Below are positions 5,606 through 12,664 of a stretch of DNA of 21,625 nt, piece after piece. Below the pieces are notes generated by a model. That model saw only the letters and a program-made list of their open reading frames with translations, was not told the origin of the DNA and did no database searches. The position numbers and the translations under genes were made by a program. How positions within the stretch are numbered: position 1 is the stretch's first letter; every line of letters starts with the position of its first letter. The DNA lies in contig CAYHPY010000064.1 in assembly GCA_964358485.1 (NCBI GenBank), forward strand, positions 1 through 21,625. Reading direction: 5' to 3'. The stretch is from CAYHPY01 sp964358485 (GTDB lineage Bacteria > Elusimicrobiota > Elusimicrobia > UBA1565 > UBA9628).

Positions 5606-7908
5606 TTCTCCCTCCCGACGATTTTTTTCCCGGTCGGCCGCAGTAGCCATTTGAGACCCTCGCGCGCGGCCCGGTTCTTGGGATTGATTTCCAGCACGCG
5701 GCGATAATCGGCCTGCGCCCCCGCCTCGTCGCCCGTCATGACGGAGGCGACCCCCCTTCCCAGGAAAGCCAGCTCGTTGGAGGAATCCAAGCGGACCGCT
5801 TTCTCGAAGGCGGCCAAGGCCCGTTGGCCGTCTCCGACCGTCGCGTAGCCCAGCCCCGTGCCGACCCACCAGTCGGCGTCGTCGGGATGGCTCGGGGCGT
5901 CCCCTGACTCGGGGAGGACTTCCTCCACCAGGGCCATCCACCCGGTTCCGATCACCCAGAGCCCGAGGTCGTTTCCGACTTGGCGGGGCTGATACGAAAC
6001 TTTCGGCGAGCCCTCGGCGGGCGCCCGCCCGGCCGTCGCGTCCACGGGCCGGGTGAAGGTCAGGTTCATCCCGAGACGGACGTCGGCGCCCTCGGGGGCG
6101 CTTTTCATGGCCGCGTCGAGATCGTTGATGACCTTCGAAATTTGGGCGGCCCGCTGGTCCGGGCTTCCCGCCTTGATGGAAAACTCCTTGCGCGTGACCT
6201 TGGTCGCCGCCCGGTCTCGCTCGCCGCCGCCGAGGCCTTTGGCCAAGGCCTTCTTCAAAGAGGACGGGGCCTCCGAGGCCGGAGCTTGAACAAGCTTGGG
6301 CTTGGGCACGAAGGCCACATCCACCTGAAGCACCGCGTCCTGATCCAAGGGGATGCGCTCCAGGTTCCGCGCGAAAACGTTGAGCGGGTCGTTCGGGTCC
6401 CGCGCCGGAGCGGGCGTCGGCTTTCCCGCGCCGCCGTCGCCCGGGGGCGCCTTCCGCTTGCCGCCCGAATAGGAAACGGAGAGCTGAAGCCCCGAACCCT
6501 CCCCTTCGGGCGTGAGATGGAAGGCCTCGGAGAAAACCTGTCGGGCTTGGTCTTTTTGGCCGGAAAGCAGGTACAGGCGGCCCAACCGGAAGCGGGCCAC
6601 GGAATCCCGGGATTTCAAGGCCACCGCCTTGCGGAAGCTTCCGATTGCGGCCTTGCGCTCCCCTTGGCGCTCCTCGGCGGCGCCGAGTTCCAGAAGGGCG
6701 TCCTCGAAAGCGCCCATGAGCTTGAGCGCCTCCCGCATGGAATCCACGGCGTCGGAATCACGCCCCAGCCGCCGGTAAAGCATCCCCAGTTGAAAGTGGT
6801 ACAAGGCGCTGCGCGGCTCCAGGGCCACGGCTTTTCGGAAATGCTGAAGGGCCTCGCCGTTCTTGCCCATGGACTCCAGGATGGAGCCCAGGTTCATGTG
6901 GACGTCCCCGCGGTCGGGTTCGAGTTCGGCGGCCTTCTTGAACGCCTCGAAGGAGGGAACCGTTTCCCCCTTCCAGGCCATGGAGATTCCGATCAGCATA
7001 TAGGCCTGGGCGTTGTCGGGCTCCAGTTCCAGGGCCGTCCTGTATTCCGCAAGGGATTCGTCGACCTTGCCCTGCCAATAATAGGCGGCGCCGAGCATGA
7101 GATGCGCCGAGGCGTCCCGGGGGTTGACCACCACCGCCTTGGAGAACTCGGCCTCCGCCAGGTCGTATTGCTTGAGGTCCATGTAGCGGGAGCCCACCCG
7201 GAGCCCGCGGTTGGCCTGGGCCGCCATGATCTGGTCCCAGATGGATTCCTGCCCCGGCTCGGTCCGCCCGGCGCGCACGGGCGGGACGACCGCCAGCCAG
7301 AAAAGCGCCAGAACGGCGGCCGCCTTCCTGAGATGCGGGATCATCTTGGCCAGCGCGCGCCCCCGATGGCTCAGGGCGTTTTTTTCCGCCGAGCCGAGCT
7401 CCGCGAGGGTTTTGCCGGAAGGCAAAAGGAATATCGGGTCGTAGCCGAAGCCGTTTTCCCCACGGGGCGAGCGGGCGATGGTTCCCTCCAGGCGCCCTTC
7501 TTCCAAGATCACGGGGCCCCTTCCTCCGGGCGCCGACAAGGCGGCGACGGTCCGGAAAACGGCGGTTCGAGAACCCTCCCCGGCGTCGCGCAGTTGATCC
7601 AATAGTTTCCGGTTATTGGCCGAGTAATCGCAACCGGGACCGGCGTAGCGGGCGGAATAGACCCCGGGGGCGCCGCCCAAAGCCGCGACTTCCAATCCGG
7701 TGTCCTCAGCCAAAGTCCAAAGGCCGGTGGCGGCGGAGGGCTCCCGGGCCTTCTTCTCGGCGTTGGCTTCCAGGGTGGGCCGGTCTTCCACCACGGGGGC
7801 CAGTCCCGGGAATGCCTCGAGGCCGACCCATTCGATCGGAATCTCCCGAAGGAGTTCGGAAAGCTCTCTGAGCTTGTGGCGGTTGCCGGTGGCCAGGAGG
7901 AATTTCAT
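5602..7908 (-). CDS. RdgB/HAM1 inosine/xanthosine triphosphate pyrophosphatase fused in frame to an exported-type TPR protein
   Basis: One uninterrupted 768-residue frame. Residues 1 to about 193 are a complete RdgB/HAM1 domain that hydrolyses dITP, ITP and XTP to monophosphates. It carries ATGNRHKLREL (6-16), AEDTGLEVAAL (67-77), GENGFGYDPIF (150-160) and SHRGRA (180-185), all intact. The frame continues with no stop into a basic-hydrophobic segment (HLRKAAAVLALFWLAVVPP, about 192-210) with a signal-peptidase-like site after PVRA (213). Then come about seven TPR units, a proline-rich linker, a central domain of unknown type (about 450-630), and two more TPRs at the C-terminus. An in-frame ATG (residue 189, nt 7344) could restart translation to give a 580-residue secreted TPR protein. 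No strong ribosome site precedes either ATG. The gene overlaps murC downstream as ATGA. A single fusion protein, a restart, or a lost stop all remain possible. Confidence 0.85.
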   Translation of the reverse strand: MKFLLATGNRHKLRELSELLREIPIEWVGLEAFPGLAPVVEDRPTLEANAEKKAREPSAATGLWTLAEDTGLEVAALGGAPGVYSARYAGPGCDYSANNRKLLDQLRDAGEGSRTAVFRTVAALSAPGGRGPVILEEGRLEGTIARSPRGENGFGYDPIFLLPSGKTLAELGSAEKNALSHRGRALAKMIPHLRKAAAVLALFWLAVVPPVRAGRTEPGQESIWDQIMAAQANRGLRVGSRYMDLKQYDLAEAEFSKAVVVNPRDASAHLMLGAAYYWQGKVDESLAEYRTALELEPDNAQAYMLIGISMAWKGETVPSFEAFKKAAELEPDRGDVHMNLGSILESMGKNGEALQHFRKAVALEPRSALYHFQLGMLYRRLGRDSDAVDSMREALKLMGAFEDALLELGAAEERQGERKAAIGSFRKAVALKSRDSVARFRLGRLYLLSGQKDQARQVFSEAFHLTPEGEGSGLQLSVSYSGGKRKAPPGDGGAGKPTPAPARDPNDPLNVFARNLERIPLDQDAVLQVDVAFVPKPKLVQAPASEAPSSLKKALAKGLGGGERDRAATKVTRKEFSIKAGSPDQRAAQISKVINDLDAAMKSAPEGADVRLGMNLTFTRPVDATAGRAPAEGSPKVSYQPRQVGNDLGLWVIGTGWMALVEEVLPESGDAPSHPDDADWWVGTGLGYATVGDGQRALAAFEKAVRLDSSNELAFLGRGVASVMTGDEAGAQADYRRVLEINPKNRAAREGLKWLLRPTGKKIVGREK

Positions 7909-7927
7909 AGCCCGAGGATCGCCCAAA

Positions 7928-7937
7928 ATTGTACCAT
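7928..7937. promoter_or_regulatory. Overlapping divergent -10 boxes (bidirectional promoter)
   Basis: In the 39-nt gap between two divergent starts, the minus strand carries an extended -10 TGGTACAAT (TACAAT at 7933-7928). The plus strand carries TACCAT at 7932-7937. The two boxes overlap by two bases. Neither has a convincing -35. Leaders would be about 13 nt on the minus side and 4 nt on the plus side, both without a ribosome site. The minus assignment is stronger than the plus. Confidence 0.4.
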
Positions 7938-7947
7938 TCTTGCAACG

Positions 7948-8250
7948 ATGAATTTTGTTTCGCGGCTCCTGCCCATCGCCCTGGCCGCCTCCCTGTCGGC
8001 CTGCGTGGCCACCCTCTCCCCCCTGAGCGAAGCGGACCTTTCCGACTCGGGAATCCGGGCCCGGCTCGAGGCCACGCTGAAAAACCACCGGGAAATCGAC
8101 ATGCGCTACGTCACCATGGACATCCACGCCCGGATCGTGACCTTTTCGGGGATCATCCGCACCCCGGAGGAAAAACAGCTCATCCGAACCCTGGCCGAGG
8201 AGACCAAGGGCGTGGACCAGGTCATCGTCAACCTCGTCGTCCAGGATTGA
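7948..8250 (+). CDS. BON-domain lipoprotein
   Basis: This 100-residue protein has a lipoprotein signal (MNFVSRLLPIALAASLSAC) whose lipobox LSAC places the lipidated cysteine at residue 19. The rest is one BON domain, with the pattern SDSGIRARLEATLKNHREID, then YVTMDIHARIVTFSGIIRT, then GVDQVIVNLVVQD. BON domains, as in OsmY, bind phospholipid or envelope surfaces, and small BON lipoproteins are linked to outer-membrane stability. The upstream frame is open, but the ATG at 7948 is chosen because it starts the signal peptide. No Shine-Dalgarno sequence precedes it. It is divergent from the rdgB-TPR gene and is followed 2 nt later by mutY. Confidence 0.85.
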   Translation: MNFVSRLLPIALAASLSACVATLSPLSEADLSDSGIRARLEATLKNHREIDMRYVTMDIHARIVTFSGIIRTPEEKQLIRTLAEETKGVDQVIVNLVVQD

Positions 8251-8252
8251 GC

Positions 8253-9239
8253 GTGACCGGGGCCGAGGCGGGAGCCCTGCGCCGCGCGCTCCTACGTTGG
8301 TACCGCCGCAACCGCCGGGACCTTCCCTGGAGGCGGACGGCGTCTCCCTACCGGACCTGGATCTCGGAGATCATGCTCCAGCAAACCACGGTCGCCGCCG
8401 TGGTTCCCCGCTACGAAGCTTTCCTCAAGCGCTTTCCGGACGCCGCGTCCATGGCCCGCGCCCCGGAGCGCTCCGTGCTCAAGCATTGGGCGGGTCTCGG
8501 CTATTACTCCCGGGCGCGCAATCTCCGCGAGGCCGCGCGCAGGGTCGTTGCGCGCCATGGCGGGGAATTTCCCGGGTCCTATGAGGAGGCCCTCGCCCTG
8601 CCCGGCATCGGCCGCTACACCGCGGGGGCGATCCTCTCCATCGCCTTCGGCCGCCGCCTCCCGGTTGTGGATGGAAACGTGATCCGGGTCTTTTCCCGAA
8701 TTTTCGCCGTCGAAACCCCCGTCGAACGCTCCGCCCCCCTGCTCTGGAAGCTCGCCTCCGAGTTGGTCCCGGGGGTCCGCCCGGGGGACTGGAACCAGGC
8801 TCTCATGGAACTGGGGGCGACGGTCTGCCTGCCGGCCTCCCCTTCGTGCGGAACCTGCCCGGTCGCCGGCCTCTGCCGCGCGCGGAACCGGGGAATTCAG
8901 GAGAGCCTCCCAAAAAGCGCCTCCCGCAAGGCGGCGGTCAAGGTCCGGTGGACCTGCCTCTGGATTGAAAAAAACGGAAAGGTCCTGCTCTGGCGCCGCG
9001 GCGCGGACGAGGCGCTCCTCCGGGACCTCTGGGGCCTGCCCGAGTCCCGCCGCCTTGCGGCGGCCCCCGGGCGGCTTCTGGGGAAAGCGACGCATTCCAT
9101 CACCCACCACCGCCTCGGAGTCGAGGTCCGGGAAAGCGTCCTCAAAGGACCTCCCCCGCCCCAGGCCCGCTGGGTCCCCAAAAACCGGCTTGGAGACTAT
9201 CTGGTCTCCTCGCTTTGGGAGAAATGCCTGCCGCGATGA
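8253..9239 (+). CDS. mutY: A/G-specific adenine DNA glycosylase
   Basis: MutY removes adenine mispaired with 8-oxoguanine, a base-excision repair step that prevents G:C to T:A transversions. The 328 residues contain LPWRRTASPYRTWISEIMLQ with the catalytic Glu39, the helix-hairpin-helix LPGIGRYTAGAILSIAFG (116-133), and the catalytic Asp140 in VVDGNVIRV. The 4Fe-4S cysteines C192-x6-C199-x2-C202-x5-C208 are complete. The C-terminal NUDIX-like 8-oxoG recognition domain is present (WIEKNGKVLLWRRG, DLWGLPESRRL, SITHHRLGVEV). The start is GTG at 8253, two nt after the BON gene stops. The open frame upstream lies over the BON gene and has no MutY similarity. The last bases overlap the next gene as ATGA. 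Confidence 0.96.
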   Translation: MTGAEAGALRRALLRWYRRNRRDLPWRRTASPYRTWISEIMLQQTTVAAVVPRYEAFLKRFPDAASMARAPERSVLKHWAGLGYYSRARNLREAARRVVARHGGEFPGSYEEALALPGIGRYTAGAILSIAFGRRLPVVDGNVIRVFSRIFAVETPVERSAPLLWKLASELVPGVRPGDWNQALMELGATVCLPASPSCGTCPVAGLCRARNRGIQESLPKSASRKAAVKVRWTCLWIEKNGKVLLWRRGADEALLRDLWGLPESRRLAAAPGRLLGKATHSITHHRLGVEVRESVLKGPPPPQARWVPKNRLGDYLVSSLWEKCLPR

Positions 9240-10681
9240 ACGCCCCGGCCTCGCGGCGAATCCTTCCGGCCCTGTTTTTCGCGGCGTGGGGCGCCTTGTT
9301 CTCCGTGAAAATCCTGGCGGAGGTGGACCCCGATCTCTTTTTCCACCTGAAGGAAGGCCAACGCATCGTCCGCGACGGGCGCTTTCCGCTCCACGAGGAA
9401 TATTCCTTCACCGCCAAAGGCCGCGACATGGTCGCCACCGAATGGATCCCCCAGGCCGCCGGCTGGGTCCTCTTCGACGCGGCCGGCTATCCCGGGGTCG
9501 CCTTCTTTCACGCCCTGCTTCTGCTGGCCTCGCTGATCGCCCTCTACCGCGCGACCGGCTCGGCGCTCCCCGGGGAATTGCGGATTCTGCTGATCGCGCT
9601 GGCCGCGTTCGGCTACATGAATTTCTGCGCGGCCCGGGTCCAAGCCTATACCTTCCTGCTGTTTAGCCTCTTCCTCCTTTGGACCAGGGCCTGGGAGGAG
9701 GGTTCCGAGGCGGCTCCTTGGGCCATGGCCGTGGCGCTGGGTTTCTGGGCCAACATGCACGGGGGCTTTATGGCCGGTTGGTTCCTTCTCACCGGAATCT
9801 GCCTCCTGCGCCTGCGGAAAACGGGCCATCCCTGGGAGCTGGGCCCGAGCCTGCTGGGGGCGTTTCTCTGCTTTCTCCATCCCAGCGGCCCGATGGCCTT
9901 CGTGTACCCGGCCTGGTTTTTCTTTTCTCCGCCCGCCTCCCGCTCGATGGTCCTGGAATGGACTCCGCTGGATTTCTCCCAGGCCAACGCCGCGCCCACC
10001 CTCCTGATTCTTGCCGCCCTGGCATGGACCGGACTCAAAGGAATCGCCGCGCCCTTTCCCTGGGCGGCGCTCACCTTGGCCCTGCTCGCGGCTTCGCTCC
10101 GGGGACGAAAGCTCCTCCCCTTGTTCGGCGCGGCCGCCGTGGTCTCGATGTCGCTCAAGCTTCGAGGCGTGGATTGGACTGCGCGGCGAAGGAAAGCGTG
10201 CCTGGCGGGAGCGGCGGCCGTGACCTTGGCCATGGCCTGGGTGGTTTGGCCGGCGGAAAAACGCCTGGCCTCCGGGCTGGCCGCCGACATGGAAAGCGCC
10301 TACCCGCGCGCCGCGGTCGAATGGGCCGGCGAGAATCTTAGGGGCCGGCGTCTGTTCCATCCGTATGATTGGGGCGGCTATCTGATCTACAAGCTATGGC
10401 CCGGCAACGAGGTTTTCATCGACGGGCGCCTGGAGCCTTATTGGAAGCTCCTGGGCGGGGATTACCGGACCGTCATGGAAGCCCGCCCCGGCTGGCGCGA
10501 GGTCCTCGACGGCTGGGGGATCTTCGGGGCGCTCCTGCCCCCGTCCTCCCGGCTGGCCCACCTCCTTGTCGACGACAAGGGCTGGAGGCCCGTCTACTCC
10601 GACCGCAAGGCGGTCATCTTCGTCAGAGCGGAAGCCGCACCACCTCGGCCGCCGACCGCCTCCCGTCCCAAGAAACGCTGA
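9236..10681 (+). CDS. Polytopic membrane protein, GT-C glycosyltransferase-like, unknown substrate
   Basis: This 481-residue integral membrane protein has about nine or ten hydrophobic helices and a soluble C-terminal part of about 130 residues. The first loop, VDPDLFFHLKEGQRIVRDGR followed by FPLHEEYSFTAKG and a TEWIPQ-type segment, resembles the DxD-containing first loop of a widespread uncharacterised GT-C-like family. The conserved tail FHPYDWGGYLIYKLWPGNEV followed by FIDGR also matches how I remember that family. Such proteins may use lipid-linked sugars at the envelope, but no substrate is known. ATG at 9236 overlaps the mutY stop (ATGA). An earlier ATG at 9224 and TTG at 9215 are alternatives. 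The 3' end overlaps the convergent ygfZ by 59 nt. Confidence 0.75.
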   Translation: MNAPASRRILPALFFAAWGALFSVKILAEVDPDLFFHLKEGQRIVRDGRFPLHEEYSFTAKGRDMVATEWIPQAAGWVLFDAAGYPGVAFFHALLLLASLIALYRATGSALPGELRILLIALAAFGYMNFCAARVQAYTFLLFSLFLLWTRAWEEGSEAAPWAMAVALGFWANMHGGFMAGWFLLTGICLLRLRKTGHPWELGPSLLGAFLCFLHPSGPMAFVYPAWFFFSPPASRSMVLEWTPLDFSQANAAPTLLILAALAWTGLKGIAAPFPWAALTLALLAASLRGRKLLPLFGAAAVVSMSLKLRGVDWTARRRKACLAGAAAVTLAMAWVVWPAEKRLASGLAADMESAYPRAAVEWAGENLRGRRLFHPYDWGGYLIYKLWPGNEVFIDGRLEPYWKLLGGDYRTVMEARPGWREVLDGWGIFGALLPPSSRLAHLLVDDKGWRPVYSDRKAVIFVRAEAAPPRPPTASRPKKR

Positions 10682-11549
10682 GCGCCCGCCCCGGCTCGGC
10701 GTCCTCGGCCCGCACCAGGGCCAGAGCCAAACCGCCCCCCAGCCGCCCCGAGGCGACGGCGCTGGAGATCGCCCCGATTTCCTTTTCTCCCGAATGGACG
10801 ACGGCCCCGGGTGGAGGGACCTCGACCAGCTTCAGACCGGCCAACAGGCGGTTCACATGGCCCAAGTTCTTGATTCGGGAAACGGTTTCCTGCCCCATGT
10901 AGCACCCCTTGGTGAAGCTGATCGCGCCTTCCAGGCGGGCCTCCTGGGGCAAAGTGGTCGAATCCATGTCCACCCCGTAGACCGGAGTTCCCCGCTCGAC
11001 GCGGAGGATTTCCAGCACGGCGTCCCCGGCGGGGACGAGCCAGGGGACCTTATCCCGGATCAGGCGAGCCGCCTCCGCTCCGCCGAGATCCGGGACATGG
11101 ATCAGCCAGCCGCCGGACTGGAAGCCTTCATAGGGGAGGAGCCAAACGGGACGATCTTCAATAACGGAAGAGAAACAACGGCCGGGTTGAACGGATGTTC
11201 CGAAAAGGATTCGAAGAGCGTCAACGGAACGGGAACCGCAAAGGTGCAGGAGCCCTCCGGGCTCTTGTTCCAGAGTGGTCTGGCTGAGCGTCAGCTTGAG
11301 GGTCAACGCCTCTTGCAAATTGGCCATCGCGGCGGGCCTGCCCGCCGCGAGGAGGTCGTCCCCGCGGTCGTAGAGGACGAAATCTCCCAGCAGCATGCCT
11401 TTCGGGGTCAGGACCAGGGAAGGCAAAACCCCTCCCGGAGAGAGCGAGAGGAGGTCTCCGGTCAAAAGCCCCTGGAGGAATTTCTTGCGGTCCGGCCCCC
11501 GGAAACGGAAGCGCGGCCAAAGATCCAGTCCAGTCAGCAAGGGCATCAT
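10623..11549 (-). CDS. ygfZ: Folate-binding Fe-S cluster repair/maturation protein YgfZ
   Basis: YgfZ belongs to the GcvT/aminomethyltransferase fold and binds tetrahydrofolate. It supports assembly or repair of certain 4Fe-4S enzymes. The diagnostic family motif KGCYMGQE is intact at residues 214-221, followed by RIKNLGHVNR. The 308 residues are the usual length. Three possible starts lie together (TTG 11552, ATG 11549, ATG 11546). I choose the first ATG because it lies 7 nt after a TAGAAT -10 box. No ribosome site is present, so the mRNA may be leaderless. It is divergent from the homogentisate operon and convergent with the GT-C-like gene, sharing 59 nt at the 3' ends. Most of the client MutY gene lies close by on the opposite strand, although this may be chance. 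Confidence 0.92.
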   Translation of the reverse strand: MMPLLTGLDLWPRFRFRGPDRKKFLQGLLTGDLLSLSPGGVLPSLVLTPKGMLLGDFVLYDRGDDLLAAGRPAAMANLQEALTLKLTLSQTTLEQEPGGLLHLCGSRSVDALRILFGTSVQPGRCFSSVIEDRPVWLLPYEGFQSGGWLIHVPDLGGAEAARLIRDKVPWLVPAGDAVLEILRVERGTPVYGVDMDSTTLPQEARLEGAISFTKGCYMGQETVSRIKNLGHVNRLLAGLKLVEVPPPGAVVHSGEKEIGAISSAVASGRLGGGLALALVRAEDAEPGRALSVSWDGRRSAAEVVRLPL

Positions 11550-11556
11550 CAAGAGG

Positions 11557-11562
11557 ATTCTA
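11557..11562 (-). promoter_or_regulatory. -10 box (TAGAAT) immediately before ygfZ
   Basis: TAGAAT on the minus strand ends 7 nt before the ATG at 11549, so transcription would start at or next to the start codon. A weak TTTAGG lies at the 17-nt -35 position. No ribosome site lies between the box and the ATG. Confidence 0.45.
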
Positions 11563-11567
11563 GCTTA

Positions 11568-11601
11568 GTCCTGGGTCCCCCTAAAATGGTGTCCCCAGGA
11601 C
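11568..11601. repeat. Inverted repeat between divergent ygfZ and homogentisate-operon promoters
   Basis: GTCCTGGG (11568-11575) pairs with CCCAGGAC (11594-11601), with partial pairing continuing inward (TCCCC against GGTGTC). The right half contains GGTGTCCCC, the complement of the GGGGACACC core found in the repeat at 2517-2565. It sits exactly between the two divergent -10 boxes, so it could be an operator or a REP-like insertion. It cannot be a terminator for either flanking gene. Confidence 0.65.
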
Positions 11602-11610
11602 CAAATTGTT

Positions 11611-11616
11611 TATACT
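11611..11616 (+). promoter_or_regulatory. -10 box (TATACT) 6 nt before the homogentisate operon
   Basis: TATACT at 11611-11616 is followed by TGATTC and then the GTG start at 11623, so the expected transcription start coincides with the start codon. No -35 consensus is visible. The position it would occupy lies within the right arm of the inverted repeat, consistent with activator-dependent or repeat-regulated expression (inference). Confidence 0.5.
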
Positions 11617-11622
11617 TGATTC

Positions 11623-12663
11623 GTGAAACTCGTCACCTTCGAGGTCCCCACGCCCCTGGGCCCGGTCTCCCGCCTCGGCGGCCTGCTTCCGGGAAAGATC
11701 GTGGACCTCAATGCCGCCGCCTATCTCCGCCGTCTGCGCGGCGAGCCCGAGGCCGCCGCCCGCCGCTTGGCCGACGCCCTCGTCCCGCCGGACATGATCG
11801 GCTTTCTCGACATGGAAGACGCGGGCCTGGCCGAAGCCCGTCTGGCCCTCCGCTTCGCCGCCGACGCCCTCAAAAACAAACCGAAGGATTTGATCGGCCC
11901 CAAGGGCGAACTCGCCGTCCACAAAGAGGGGGCGGTCCGCCTGCGGGCCCCGGTTCCCCGTCCCCGGGCCCTTCGAGATTTCTTCGCGTTCGAGGAACAC
12001 GCCCTGCAGGGAGCCGCGCGCCGCAACGAGCCGCTGGCTCCCCAATGGTACGAACAGCCCGTCTATTACAAGGGCAATCATCGCGAGATCTACGGCCCGG
12101 ATGACCTGGTGCCCTGGCCGTCCTACACCCGGCGCTTGGACTTCGAGCTGGAACTGGGCGCCGTGGTGGGCCGCAAAGGACGGGACCTCTCGCCCGTCGA
12201 GGCCGGCAAGCACATCGTCGGCTATACCATCCTCAACGATTTTTCCGCCCGCGACATCCAAAAAAGCGAGATGGTCTGCCGGATGGGCCCGGCCAAGGGA
12301 AAGGACTTCGGGACTGCCCTCGGGCCGTACCTGGCCACGCCCGACGAGCTGGGGGACATCGACGACCTGGCGATGGCGATTTTTGTCAACGGGGAGAAAT
12401 GGTCCACCGGCCGGTCCTCGGGCCGGTACTGGAGCTTCGCGACCATGCTCTCGCATGTCTCCCAGGAAGAAACCGTTTATCCCGGAGACGTCCTGGGCTC
12501 GGGCACCTATTACCGGGGCTGCGGCCTGGACCTGGACCGCTGGCTCAAGCCGGGCGACGTCGTGGAGCTGGAAATCGGAGGCCTGGGCCGCTTGCGCAAC
12601 AAGGTCGGCCGGCCGGCGGCCCAAAAACAGCTCAAATACCCCCGCGCCAAGGCGGCCGCCTGA
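11623..12663 (+). CDS. Fumarylacetoacetate hydrolase (FAH family)
   Basis: This is the last enzyme of homogentisate degradation, splitting fumarylacetoacetate to fumarate and acetoacetate. The 346 residues carry the FAH fold: an N-terminal domain (KLVTFEVPTPLGPVSRLGGL), RDFFAFEEH (118-126), and YKGNHREIYGPDDLVPWP (149-166). The metal-site segment is LDFELELGAVVG with Glu175 and Glu177, and NDFSARDIQ contains Asp206. The C-terminal SGRYWSFATMLSHVSQEET and the PGDVLGSGTYYRGCGLDL region are also present. FAH-family members vary in substrate, but linkage to homogentisate dioxygenase and an HPPD-like gene makes fumarylacetoacetase the best call. The start is GTG at 11623, directly after a -10 box with no ribosome site. 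It is first in a four-gene operon and stops one nt before the next ATG. Confidence 0.88.
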   Translation: MKLVTFEVPTPLGPVSRLGGLLPGKIVDLNAAAYLRRLRGEPEAAARRLADALVPPDMIGFLDMEDAGLAEARLALRFAADALKNKPKDLIGPKGELAVHKEGAVRLRAPVPRPRALRDFFAFEEHALQGAARRNEPLAPQWYEQPVYYKGNHREIYGPDDLVPWPSYTRRLDFELELGAVVGRKGRDLSPVEAGKHIVGYTILNDFSARDIQKSEMVCRMGPAKGKDFGTALGPYLATPDELGDIDDLAMAIFVNGEKWSTGRSSGRYWSFATMLSHVSQEETVYPGDVLGSGTYYRGCGLDLDRWLKPGDVVELEIGGLGRLRNKVGRPAAQKQLKYPRAKAAA

Positions 12664-12664
12664 T

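Noticed and set aside
5606..5941. Upstream in-frame extension of murC
   Set aside because: The extension is antisense-like Arg/Gly-rich sequence lying over the TPR gene in another frame. ATG 5605 has a ribosome site and an ATGA overlap, and gives the usual MurC N-terminus.
5980..7605. A 541-codon open frame on the plus strand opposite the TPR protein
   Set aside because: Antisense shadow of a clear TPR/HAM1 gene, with no domain signal and no ribosome site.
7929..8252. Upstream in-frame extension of mutY
   Set aside because: It overlaps the BON lipoprotein gene in another frame and shows no MutY sequence. GTG 8253 gives the normal N-terminus.
11568..11601. Terminator interpretation of the inverted repeat
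   Set aside because: It lies between two divergent starts, so no transcript of either neighbour ends there, and no U-tract follows.
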